A stretch of 64,000 nucleotides of DNA from Stercorarius parasiticus (Eukaryota; Chordata; Aves; Charadriiformes; Stercorariidae). Positions 13,801 through 24,423 of this stretch are shown here, one piece after another. The notes under the pieces are model-generated. The model saw only the letters and a program-made list of their open reading frames with translations, was not told the DNA's origin and searched no databases. Made by a program: the position numbers and the translations under genes. Position 1 is the first letter of the stretch. Each line of letters starts with the position of its first letter. Location: assembly GCA_013396915.1 (NCBI GenBank), contig VWZL01005060.1:183822-247821 (forward strand). The letters are read 5' to 3'.

Positions 13801-16800
13801 CACCCAGGAGCCTCCGTGGACCTACCAGGTCGGCATGTCCATGGGGCTGCGGGTGCAGGAGAAATTGTGACTTGTCCCCAGCGTAGGAGCTGCCCAAGGC
13901 GACAGGGGCTGGTGGCCCGGCCAGGGCACAGAGCCACGAGGGGGCACGGGGGGCATGAGCAGCCCCGGACCTGCCTGCCCTGGCACAGCTCTTCCCCTTC
14001 CTCTCCCTCCGCCCCTTCAAGATGAAGCAATGAAATTATTTTTCTACTTGAGTAGTTTTCAATTTAGATTAAGAAAAATCTGTGCTCCGTTAGCGACGTT
14101 GCAGTAAATCACGAGCGAGCAGCACTCCGCAGCTGACAGCCCGATCGCTTATCGGCTGCAAACCTTTTTTCAAGTTGACAGGCTCCAAGTGTGACATTGA
14201 GCGAGGGCAGCGGCAGCCCAGCGGGGACAGCGTGCGGGGAGGCGGATCCTCGCCCGGGCACGCACCCCGGGGCACCGCGGCTCAGCCCTGGCTGTGGGCA
14301 GCACCCAAAGTGGGTGGGCATTCCCAGGGAGGATCAGACCCTGGGCATCGCAAACTGGGACAGATCCGGAGATGCAGAGGGCACCACCAGCCCCTGACCG
14401 GCTCCAGTGCTGGCTCTGCCAGCCCACGGCACTGCTCCTGGTGCCACCTGTGGGAGCTGTGACAGGGGACATGCTGGCTCGCTGATGTCCCACCCAATCC
14501 CCGCTGGCCCCATCATGCCTCGGCAGGGCTGAACCAAGCACCTGCCACCAGGGCCACTTGGTGCTCCAGCATCTTGCCAAGCCCTTGCTCTCGCCCATCT
14601 GTCCCCACCAGTGACACAGTGGCACCCAGTGTGGCTGTGACAGTGCCCATCGCCAACTGCCCCGTGCCTGGAGCAGATCCCCATCCTTGCACCCATCTCC
14701 GTGCTGCCGCCATCCTCATGCCAGCAGCATCAAAAGGAGCATTTGACAGAAAACAAACCTCTTTTTTTTTCCCCCTCTGGTTCTTCCAGCTCGTTTATCG
14801 CTTCCGCGGGGCAGGCAGAGCTGTCAGTGCCTGAACCTCACTCATCCGTTTAACCTTGGGGGAAGAAACACATTTGTGCCGGATAACGTGCATCAGATGG
14901 TGGCACGGGGAGCGCCTGTAGCTCCTGCGCCTGATGGATGGACTACACGGGCCTCGCCTGACCTGTGCTTGTATGTTATCTGCATTGCCGCGGGAGGCTT
15001 TTCATCACACCGACAGCTCCAGCATCACCTGCCTGGCAGGAGCTCCTCGCCAGGGACGGCTGCCGGCAGCAGTGGCCAGGAGGAGCCCGGCCACGTGCCT
15101 GTGGCTAGCACCGCAGGAGGTGGCGAGACACTGTGCCAGGGGAAGGGAAAGGCCGCCGTGCCCGGGGGGGATGGTTTGGAGGTTGTCCCCATGCCATGTG
15201 CCCGTCTGCGGTGGGACTGGAGGGATGGGGACGGCCCCACCGGGAGCGGAGCTGATGCCCACCATGCCCGTGGGGTTGGAGGACGTCCTCACTGCCAGCA
15301 GTGCCACCATCCCAGACAGAAGGGAGAGGCCAAGCTGTTGCACTTGTCCTTTGGGTGACATTTTGCCAACGAGGGGTCCTGTGACAGTGACGGAGAGGGT
15401 ACGGAGCTGGGCAGCCCAGAGCCCCGGTGACGGATGAGCACTGCCAAGTGCCGACACAAAAGCCATTTGGTGTGGGGAAATGATAGATGCTAACACTAAT
15501 TTTAAGCACAGGCAGCCGAATTCCTCCAGACAGTCGCGGCGCTCAGGATTTAGGGCACAGCTGCTGGGTTCAGATAAGGTGTGAAATCAGCCCAGCATGC
15601 AGGGTGTTACTTAATAATGAACGTCTCGTGATGGATGGGGGTGGCTCAGCAATATAACCTCCACATTTGGAGCCTTTCAAATCTTTTGCCATCAATCCTG
15701 GTCCCTGCCGGGCGGCGGGAGGGGAAGCCGGCAGCGGGCTCACGCCTCGCCAGGCTGGCACCACAGCTTGCGCCCCCCCCAGGGACGTCCCTGCGCGGGG
15801 CCAGCGGGTTCTGACCCAATGTGGGCAGCGCGGGGACACGGCGCCAGCCCGAAATATTTATGGTAAAAGCTACACTGGAAATGGCAAGTGCTGTGCTTGT
15901 CTGTAGCATTTAATCTTTCTTCTGACCTTATACAAAAATCTATTTGTGTTGAGATTTTAAATTCACTTCTTAAATCACCCACTACAGGCTTCACACCATA
16001 TTAATTTCTCCTCAAGCAAATGAGTGTGGTTGTTTGCTCTTTTCCAGTGGCCGCCAACGCCAGAGAGCGGGGAGGACGTGTGCCACGTCCACCCCCCGCC
16101 CCAACTCAGACCCGCAGCCTGCGCTCTCACCCTGCGCTCGCTCATCCCGTGCCCACCCCCACGGTCACACTCACCCGCGCCCACGCTGACCCCTCCATGT
16201 GCCCACACGGGCACCGTGGAAGGGATCCTCTCTCCTCCAGGGATGGTTTGAGCGGGATGGCCACCGCTGCCACCTCCCAGGAGGAGGACTCAGAGCTGGG
16301 GATGAAGGCTGGAGGAGGCTGGCATGGAGCAGGAGCACCCAGCCAGGCTCCACGGAGGCGGCAGTGGGCTCACTTGGCCACACGGCTCCCGCTCCCCGTA
16401 GCCACGCAGCCCCCAAGGCTCCCAGCCCTTCTCGCCCTGCAGTGTCGGGGCTGCAGGCGTGACGGGGCGGCCGGGGCAGAGCAGCGCCGGGGACACGCGG
16501 CACCGCTGCAGCTGGAGCAAACGAGCTTTCAGATGAGCTCCCCGGCACGGTGCCATCGATTTGGAGGTGATTGCTGCTGGGGTGAGGCATGGTCAGCTCG
16601 CCTCATTATTGTGCAAATTGCCAGGAATGCAAATCTGGATGCACCTGGGGAAAAATGTATTAACAATATTACTCCTGATTAAGGTCGCAGGGCACTTTCT
16701 GCTTGTTCAGTGAAGCCTGGGCTTCCTTTCCTCTTTTGAATCTAATGGTTGGTTTATTTTTATATTTGTGACTGTGGGGTCTTTAGGAGATATTTTATCA

Positions 16801-19530
16801 GGTGCTTTCAAACCACGCTCTTGCAGTCACTTAACAAGATCCTGTTGGCAGCGCCGGCCACCCTCCTCAGGACATGGAATGAGAGATGGCGCTGGAGCCC
16901 ACCGAGGCGTTCGTTGTCCAAGCCCCAGGGTTCACCCTGGAAACGTCCTGGCCGCGTTGTGCTGTGGAAGGAGCCACAGGGACGACCCTACTCCAGCCCC
17001 AAAACCTTTCCCCATCCCAAAGCTTGAAATTCCCAAAGCGGGAGCACCGCCAGCCCTCACATCGGCATTGCCCCGGGCTGCCACGGGTCCTGTCCCCTGG
17101 CAGGCAGGGACTGGCCATGGGGCAGCAGGGAGAGCTCATGATCTGCTTAAGGAGTGAGAGCAGGATGCTAATTTATTGCCACGGAAATGCTTAATTTAGG
17201 CAATGTATTTAAAGGAACTAATTAGAATCGTATTAATATTTATGGACCTTATGGAGAAGTTGACAGTTGCTATCTAAGAGTATTAACTGTTATCTTATAC
17301 TGGGCAGGACCGTGGTTATTTGGAGGCAACTTTGATTGTGTTGAAAGCAGTTGAGATCTCACCAGAAGCCGGTCACAGCAGCCCACCCGACGCTGCACAT
17401 CCAAACCACATTTGCAGCACTAATGAATATCCGCTGGAATTAATAACCCTGCTCATGTGGTCCTCCCCCCAGCCCCAGAACAGCCGAGCATCGCTCCGAC
17501 GAGGGACGGGTGCAGCCGCCTGCTCGGGACTGTGCTGTGAGTGACAGGGGGCTGGGGAAGCTGGACCCCCCTCCTCCTCCAGCCCCCCAGAGGAGCAGCA
17601 CGGTCCCCATGTCTGACGCAATCCTCCTGGTCCTGCCACTGCCGGTGCTCCCATCCATCCAGCCCAGAGAAGGGGGCTGGGAGATGCCCGGGGGCAGACG
17701 GCCCCAGCAGCCCCCATCTCATCCATAACCAGCTCCCTGCCCGCGCCCGACCTCTCGCTATAGCAAAGTTCACATCAATTTTCCTTCCCCTCATTTGTCT
17801 GTAAACCACGAAGAAAAATCACCACCGTCTGCCCGCATCAGGCCGCCGCGGTGATGTATGGCTATAATAAAAACCCCATTTTGGGAGGCCGCCTTCCCCA
17901 TGCCGCCAGCCGGCGCGCCATGCGTGGCCATGCCGCTGGCCGGGCTGCGCCACGGGGCCAGGGCTGCCGCCTGCCCGTGGGCAGCCAGCGCCATCCCGCC
18001 CTGGCCCCCCCGCGCTGCCATCTCGGTCTCGCCGCGGCCGGCGGTTATGGATAGGAGCTATTAGAGCTGCTATGGAGCAGCAGCCTCTGCACCGCGTGCA
18101 GGCAGCCGGTGCCATTAAATCCCAAGAGGTGGATTGTTGGGGAAGGGGGGCTGGAGTGGGCAGCACCCTGCCTGGGACGGCCACCCTCCTCGCCCCAAGC
18201 TGGGGGACAGCCCTGGGGCCACACACCGCAGCCCTTCCCTGAGCTCCCCATGCAGTGATCACAGCCCCCACTGGCTCTGGGGATGGGGTACTGGGGACAG
18301 GGTGCTGGGGATGGGGTGCCACCTCCCCTGCCTGCCCCATGCGGGGACTTTCATCTCGGCAGCAGCCGCAGCGCCGGCTTGGGGCCACGTGGGAGCAGGT
18401 GGGGAGGGAGCTGAATAATAAATCGGCACTTTCAGGAGGTTTTCATCTTTTCTGTTTCAAGTTCCTCGCTGTCTCTGCCTGCAGAGCTCACCAGTGGCCA
18501 CAGCCAGTGGCGTGTGGGGAGGGAGCATGCACAGCACACCATCCAGCTGCCGTTCCCCCCAATTTGCTTAATGCCACCTCTGAGGCAACTCCTGCTCCCC
18601 AGCCCCAGCTCTCCAGACCTGTCCCCGGGGGGCCGGGAGCACTGAGGCGCTGCCAGCGTGGGTGAGCATCACCCACCAGTTCGGCACCAGCTCCCTAGTG
18701 ATGCCCAGAGCGAGGGCTCTCCTGTGGCTGCTCCGTGATTCATCACCCCCACATCTGGTCACCGCCACACCTGACACAGAGGGGTCAGAGGTGCAGCCGG
18801 TGCATCCCCCTGCTCTGTCCACCCTCCAAGCCCAGCCTGAGGATCCCCACTGCGGGACAGCTGTGGAGGTGCCACTACCCCGGAGCACACCAGGGCACTC
18901 TGTGCCCTGGGAATGCCTCCAGCATCTGCAGGCAGCGCATTCATCCACAGCCCACTCCCCTCTCTGGGCTCTCATTAATTAGCAAATTAATAAGACGGTA
19001 TGAGTGCTGACAGGAGGTGTTTCCGAGGAAGACCTGCAGGTCCCTGGCTTGCAGGCCCGTCCCACCCCCGGCACAGCAGCGTCATCCTCACCCCCCAGCT
19101 GTGCTCTCCCCTGGGATCGATCTGGGAGCGAGTAGCTGTGGGCGCTTGGCCAGGGCAGTACCATGGGGCTGTCCCCACAGGGTCCCCACAGACCAGGGAA
19201 GGGGACATGTCCAGGAGGAACATTTCACACCGGGGTCAGTGCTGCCTGGCTCAGTGCAGCCATACCAGGGTCCCCGCACTGGCTGCCTGCTGCGAGGGGC
19301 CGGGCTGAGAACCAGGAGACAGGGGCCAGTTGGAGCCACTCACCACCACGAGCAAGCCCATACCCTGCGTGCCAGGTACGGGGTCCCTGGGCTCAGCCAG
19401 GGTTGGGGGTCACAGCTCCAGTGCACATGGATGCACCGGGAAGCAGGAAGGCACTGGGCAGTACATGGAGCTGCTGGCACCCCGGAGACGCGGGTCAGGC
19501 AAGGTGATGGAGACTGGGCTGCTGCAAGCC
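10850..19530. other. Gene-free interval with AT-rich islands in GC-rich DNA
   Basis: No recognisable exon on either strand. The interval alternates GC-rich DNA with short AT-rich islands, for example at 11.15-11.35, 12.11-12.23, 12.85-12.94, 15.46-15.68, 15.84-16.03, 17.14-17.33 and 18.95-19.01 kb. These islands contain repeated homeodomain-like cores (TAATTA, CTAATTAG, ATTAATAA). Many open frames exist but are Pro/Ala/Gly/Arg-rich and lack domain signatures. The pattern resembles a cluster of conserved non-coding elements, which is an inference from composition only. Confidence 0.35.
12183..12222. repeat. Hairpin flanked by an 11-bp direct repeat
   Basis: CATTACTGCGG occurs at 12183-12193 and again at 12212-12222. 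Between and overlapping them is an 8-bp perfect inverted repeat, GCCGGTGG at 12193-12200 and CCACCGGC at 12205-12212, separated by AAAT. This could form a cruciform or a symmetrical protein-binding site. It lies in one of the AT-rich islands and has no coding potential. Confidence 0.7.
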
Positions 19531-19545
19531 AGGCGTCCTGGCGGC

Positions 19546-19551
19546 TTTATT
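19546..19551 (-). terminator. Polyadenylation signal of the WAP/Kunitz gene
   Basis: TTTATT on the plus strand reads AATAAA on the minus strand, about 105 nt beyond the stop codon at 19657-19655 and within the terminal exon that begins at 19671. Confidence 0.7.
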
Positions 19552-19654
19552 GCGTGGGGCAGAGCGCGGCAGCCAGCACCACCGCAGACCCTGGCCCCTG
19601 GACTGCCAGCCCCACGGAGGGGCCCATGCCCCACCGCTGCCTTCTCCTCGGGGA

Positions 19655-22000
19655 TCACTCCTTGGCTCTCCCTGGGGGACAAAACGGGACAGTGAGGAGG
19701 GGGGTGCGGGCAGGGTGGGGGGAGGCAGCGGGGTGCTGGCACTGGGGAGCGGAGGTGGCCCCAGAGCAGCTGCTGCACTCTCCCCTGGTGCCTTCACCCC
19801 CTCCCAGCATCTGCCCCCAGCCCCAGGCACCGGCTGCTCCCCCTGGCCCACACCCGCAGGGACGTGGCACAGCCAGGAGCCGCAATCGTGATTCCGAAGT
19901 TGCATGGAGATACAACTGCCATGCCAGGGAAGCTGAGCAGCCGCGGCGGCGGCTCAACCACCAACGGCCCCAACTGCCTGCGGCTCCGCTCGGAAACAAG
20001 TGTCACAACCAGGCGAATGGCCACATGGTGCTGGCCCCCCTGTCCCTCCATGGAGGTCACCACGGCTCCACCAGCCGCCAGCTCTCCCAAATGCACACCC
20101 TGTGCCAAACGCGTTCGGCAGAGATGTGGAAAGGCAAATGGGAAGAGCAGGCTCTTCCCCCTGCCCATGCAGGCTGAGCGCCTTGTTGGTCAGGTTTCCT
20201 GCTTTGGTAATCGGGCTGCAAAATTACAATTACTAACACTATTGCCTGGTTCTGACCAAAGACACCACCAGCTCCCAGGACAGAGCTGCGAGCTGTTGAA
20301 ATCATGCAGCATAAGCGCCCAGAGGCCCCTGTGCCACATGCCGAGGCCCAGGCACACCGTGGGATGATGCCGCTCTCCCTGCTGCAGGGAGGCTGCCCTC
20401 GCTCCAAGGGAACCGGCTGCCCGTTTTCAGGCAATGCAGCTCTGCGCTCCCACCCCCTGCCCGGCCCCCACCTCTGCCCGGGCAGAGGCAGCCCAGTCTG
20501 GCCCAGTCCAGCCCAGTCCTCTCACCCAGTTGCTGGCAGACCTGCCGGCACTCCTCCACCGTCCTGAAGTTGTTGGCATTGCCCCCGCAGCCGCTGTAGA
20601 TGAACAGCTGGCAGGTCCCTGTGGCAGGGTTGTAGGCATAGTGAAGGAAGAACCCCCTGCATGGGCCAGGCACGGGTGGGAGGTGACAGATGTCACCAGA
20701 GGACATGGGACCGTTGGAGGCAGCAGAACCTAGCTGGTGGTCCCAGCCAGCGGGCAGGAACAGGGCCGTGGCACCTCTGTCCGGAGGCAGGCAGCCAAGG
20801 CCACAGCCTGTGAAGCAGCACTTCTCGCGGTGGGGACAGTCGGTGTCATCGTGGCAGGAGCTGGTGCACGGGGCAAAGGTGTGCAGCACCTTTCTCTTGG
20901 GGCAGACACCCGGTTTGGCTGTGGGTGGGAAAGGACACCAGCTCACAGGCAGAGTCTGTGCTGGCCATGGCGCCCCTCCCACTGAGCCCCCCGGCTGCTC
21001 TTACCTGGCACCGGCAACGTGCAGTGGATGTGGCAGCCCCTGTGGCAGCACTTCTCGTTGCCTCGGCAGCTGCTGTCTCTGTCACACTCCACCAGGCAGA
21101 TGGTCACTATGCCAGGGTCCATCCGTGGGCAGAAGCCCCTCTTGGCTGTGAGTGGCCAGCAGGGTCAGAGCTCCACCAGCCCCTGCCCGTTCCCACCGCG
21201 CGGCCCACCCCCGGGGTGCCCACCCCCAGGTCCTGCAGGCAGGGAGCAACAGGCACCCCTGTCGCCCTACACCAGAGGGCTGAGAGCAGGGGGTGGGTGC
21301 AGGAGCCACACACACTGGCCCTTGTGGGTGATGCAACCCCCAGGCAATGGCTCTGCTTGAAAGACCCCAGACCCAGGGCATCTTGTCCACATGCCAGGAT
21401 GGGATGTGGGGACTGGCGGGGCTACAGAACCCGCTCCCCGAGGTGCCTTGGAGGGCGGAGCACGGGCTCGTTCAGGGCTGCTGGGGGGTGAAGGGACCCC
21501 CTCACCTCCCGCGGGGAGCCGGCACTCCCGTCCGCAGCCGGTGCTGCAGCAGCGCTCGCTGCCCGGGCAGTCGTCGTCCGTGGAGCAGAAGTTGTCGCAG
21601 GGCTTCGTGGGGAACCTGCTGGGCGGGGGACACTCGCCGTGCTTCCCTGGGAGGGCGGGCAGGGGGTTACGGTGAGCGGGCAGAGACCCGCCCCGAGCCT
21701 GGGCAGGGTCCCCCTCGGCGGGGGTGGCACGGCCGGGACCTGCCCTGCTCCGGCAGCGGGGACCCNNNNNNNNNNNNNNNNNNNNNNNNNNNNNNNNNNN
21801 NNNNNNNNNNNNNNNNGGGGACACGGGGGACACCGGGGCGGTGGCGGGGAGCGGGGCCGAGCTCAAAGGTACCCCCAGGCCGGGGCTCACCTGGCAGGCG
21901 GTGCCCCAAGGCCGCCCGGCAGAAGCCGGGGGGGCCCGAGGGGGCCAAAAGCAGCAGCAGCAGCGGNTGGGGCAGCCCCTGCGCCCGTCCCCGCCTCCGG
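19655..22000 (-). CDS. Secreted WAP-WAP-WAP-Kunitz protease inhibitor (eppin/WFDC8-like)
   Basis: Predicted secreted serine-protease inhibitor. Exons on the minus strand: signal-like exon ending 21891, WAP1 21646-21506, WAP2 21145-21005, a combined WAP3-Kunitz exon 20918-20526, and a terminal exon 19671 down to the stop at 19657-19655. All junctions are phase 1 with consensus GT/AG. Each WAP has eight cysteines (CPPPSRFP..., RGFCPRMDPG..., KPGVCPKRK...). The Kunitz domain starts at DICHLPPV and has all six cysteines, with Arg at P1 (GPCRG), suggesting trypsin-like targets. WAP3 and Kunitz are continuous in frame; the only candidate intron would be 45 bp, too short. The signal exon has a six-Leu run but no visible ATG: an unresolved base sits at 21967 and a gap lies in the next intron. 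Mammalian relatives are EPPIN and WFDC8; domain order differs, so I give no symbol. The upstream end is approximate. Confidence 0.8.
21766..21816. other. Assembly gap
   Basis: A run of 51 unknown bases within the intron between the signal-like exon and WAP1 of the minus-strand WAP/Kunitz gene, in extremely GC-rich DNA. A further single unknown base at 21967 lies in the signal-coding exon. Missing sequence here could hide the true start codon or an alternative first exon. Confidence 0.99.
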
Positions 22001-22059
22001 GGACGGGGCTCCCCGAGCTCGGCGGAGCCCGGCTCCCCTCTCCGGCCCGGCCCGGCCCG

Positions 22060-24280
22060 CTCTAACGGAGCAACAGCCTCCTCTGCCGGCCGCCGCTCCG
22101 GGATGCTGCGCCGCGGTCGGCCCCCGCAGCCCACGGAGCCCACGCAGCTGCGAGACACGGCAGGCGGGGGCACAGGGCAGGCTGCACAGCCCCAGCCCCG
22201 GCACCAGCACGGCACAGCAGGGAGGGGGCTGCAGGCAGGTGGGGGCTGCAGGAAGGGAGGGGGCTGCAGGCAGAAAGGGGGCTGCACAGGCTGGTGAGGG
22301 CTGTTCCCCACGGCCGGGGCATGGTTTCAGGACACGCCAAGCTTCACACCACCGTGTGCTCACAGGACTCGAACACGCTGTCATTAACAGCACGCGGCTA
22401 CGCGCAGTAACGTGCAACGCGCGTGCGGTAGCTGGGGGAGGAAGGGCGCGAGGCTGAAGGCCGCAGAGTGAGGAGCTGCCAGCACCAGACAAAGGCTGGT
22501 GACTCCGGGCATCACCACCGCAGCATTGCGGCACATGCCACGTCGAGGCAAAAATGTCACTCAGAGGGACCCAATGCACATAAACTGGGGACAGGGCTGC
22601 TTTCACAGCCATCTTTCTTGCTAAAGGTTCCCTTTATTTCACACCCAGAGTTTCTGTAGCAACAAGTGCATTTGGCCACTTGGAGCCAAGATGATGCAAA
22701 CAGGAATTTCCAAGGCAGGAAATATGATCGTTGAGCTGTAAAACCCCGTATGAGACCGCAGAGGTCACGTCAGCCTCAGCACAAAGACGCCTGTTTCCAG
22801 CTGGGCTGGCCTTGTGACAAACCCCCAGGCAGGGAGCCACCTCCCCCGCACACCAGGACACCAGCTGAGGCCGTTCTCCAAATCTCCAGCTCCGGTGGAA
22901 GACCAGCCCCTTCCACCAGACCCTCAAAAACCTAGATCCTGCCCCTCTCTGACCACCACGGCCATGGGCTGCCTCATTTGCCTTGCTACAGCCCTGCCAG
23001 CCCCCCCAGGCTGCTTCTGCTCAACCTGTTGGCAGCATCCGCCTGTGCCCTTTGCCATTTGGAGGGGCATGGCGAGCTGTGCCAGCATGGCCGCAATTCA
23101 GCAGACGTGCACCCCCAGCAGGGATGCAGCCCCTGGCTGCGCCCCCGCACCACATGGGATGGTGAGCAGGGAGCAAAGGCCTCTCTCGGCAGAGTCTTGG
23201 GGCGCGGCAGCAGCAGTGCCGCGGGGTTCCCACGGGCACAGAGTACACCTCACCCTCGGCACCGTCACCCTTCGCATGCTTGGCTGCGCTGAGCTCTCTG
23301 CAACCTCCCCGCAATGTTAACCTTGGGCTTCCCCACCCCATCTAGAGCTGCCTCTCACCGGTCCCAGTGCATGGCGGGGTGAAAGGCAGCCCCGGTGCTG
23401 ACCCCACTGGGGCACCCGTCTGCTGGGATGCGTCTGCAGCCGGATGATGTGACGGCACCAGCCACCCGCCTGTCCCCGCAGGGGAATGGTGCTCAGTGCA
23501 CGGCGCGGGGCAGCGGGTGCGCCCAGCCTGGCACGTCGCACAGGCTTCCCACGCTCCACTCCCCCTGAGGCCATGCTCGCCCGTGGGGACCCAGCCAGCT
23601 GTCACCTGCGGCTCTGCGGGCAGACACACCAGGATGCGGGCACCAGGGCAGGCAGGCGCCAGGTCTCCAGGGTGGGCATGGCCGTGGATAGACCCCCCGG
23701 CTGTTCCATCCCAGAACGCTCCTGTGCCACCCTGCCAGGATGGCCACCACCCCAGGGGAGTATCCACCTGCTCAGTCCTCCCTGGGTTCCTGTCCCGTAA
23801 ACTCATCTAATCACTTGTCACACCTGGACAGTGCTTGACATCTGCAGTATTGAGTCCCACAGCTCAGTGGGGAGACTGCCCACCTTCTGCCCCTTGCCTG
23901 CGGGTCTCCCCCAGCACCTGCAGCCACAGGAAGAAAGTCCCATCTGCACCCTTTTAGCCACTCTGGAAGTACAAGCCTTCCCTTTGTCCTTCTCTTTCCA
24001 AGCCGGAGAGCTTCAACCCGTTCCTCTGGACTCCCCATGGCCACTGGGGTGGCCCTGGCCCATGGCCCACATCTCCCTTTCCCCTGGGGAGGGTGCTGTT
24101 GGGTGCTGACGTCCCCACCCTGGCTGTAGCCTGGCTGCTGGGGCTGGAACAGGGCCGTGGTAAATGATTTCTCAGGCAACAACACGTCGTGGGGCTGTCA
24201 CTGCCTCAGGCACAACTGTGAAATGCAACAAGAGTTTCGGTACCCGAAGGTTATGTGTGCAGTGGCCCCTCCCCAGTCCC
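22060..24280. other. Intergenic stretch without recognisable genes
   Basis: Lies between the 5' end of the minus-strand WAP/Kunitz gene and the plus-strand orphan signal exon. It has short GGGGGCTGCAGG-type repeats at about 22.21-22.29 kb and no WAP, Kunitz or signal exon that I can identify. Open frames are compositional. Confidence 0.4.
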
Positions 24281-24287
24281 ACGTGGA

Positions 24288-24293
24288 TATAAA
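24288..24293 (+). promoter_or_regulatory. TATA box of orphan WFDC-type signal exon
   Basis: TATAAA 46-51 nt upstream of the ATG at 24339. The same kind of element at nearly the same distance precedes the other WFDC-type signal exons in the window. Confidence 0.5.
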
Positions 24294-24338
24294 CCCCCGC
24301 CGACCCGTGCTGGCCATCCGGCACCCACGGGGAGCACC

Positions 24339-24423
24339 ATGAAGACTGCTGGCATTTTGCTCGTGGGCATCCTCGCCCTGTGTGCCCAGCTGCAGCCGGC
24401 CATTGCAGCTGCCGGGGGTATGG
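24339..24423 (+). CDS. Orphan WFDC-type signal-peptide exon
   Basis: An ATG opens 28 codons of a typical cleavable signal peptide (basic start MKTAG, hydrophobic core ILLVGILALCAQ, small residues AIAAA) and ends in phase 1 at a consensus donor GGTGAGTG. The core resembles that of WFDC2 and of the Asp-rich gene in this window (GLLALWAEL type), and a TATA box lies 46-51 nt upstream. No WAP exon with the Cys-Cys core follows before WFDC2, whose second exon at 28504 also starts in phase 1. It may be an alternative first exon of WFDC2, the remnant of a dead WFDC gene, or the start of a gene whose second exon I cannot recognise. Confidence 0.5.

Noticed and set aside
11320..15510. Several long open frames of 90-205 codons on both strands
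   Set aside because: Pro/Ala/Gly/Arg-rich, overlapping on both strands, no splice structure or motifs. Expected by chance in GC-rich DNA with few stops.
15840..15906. GKCCACL motif on the plus strand resembling a WAP core
   Set aside because: A stop follows immediately and there is no other cysteine framework. It is a chance match in an AT-rich island.
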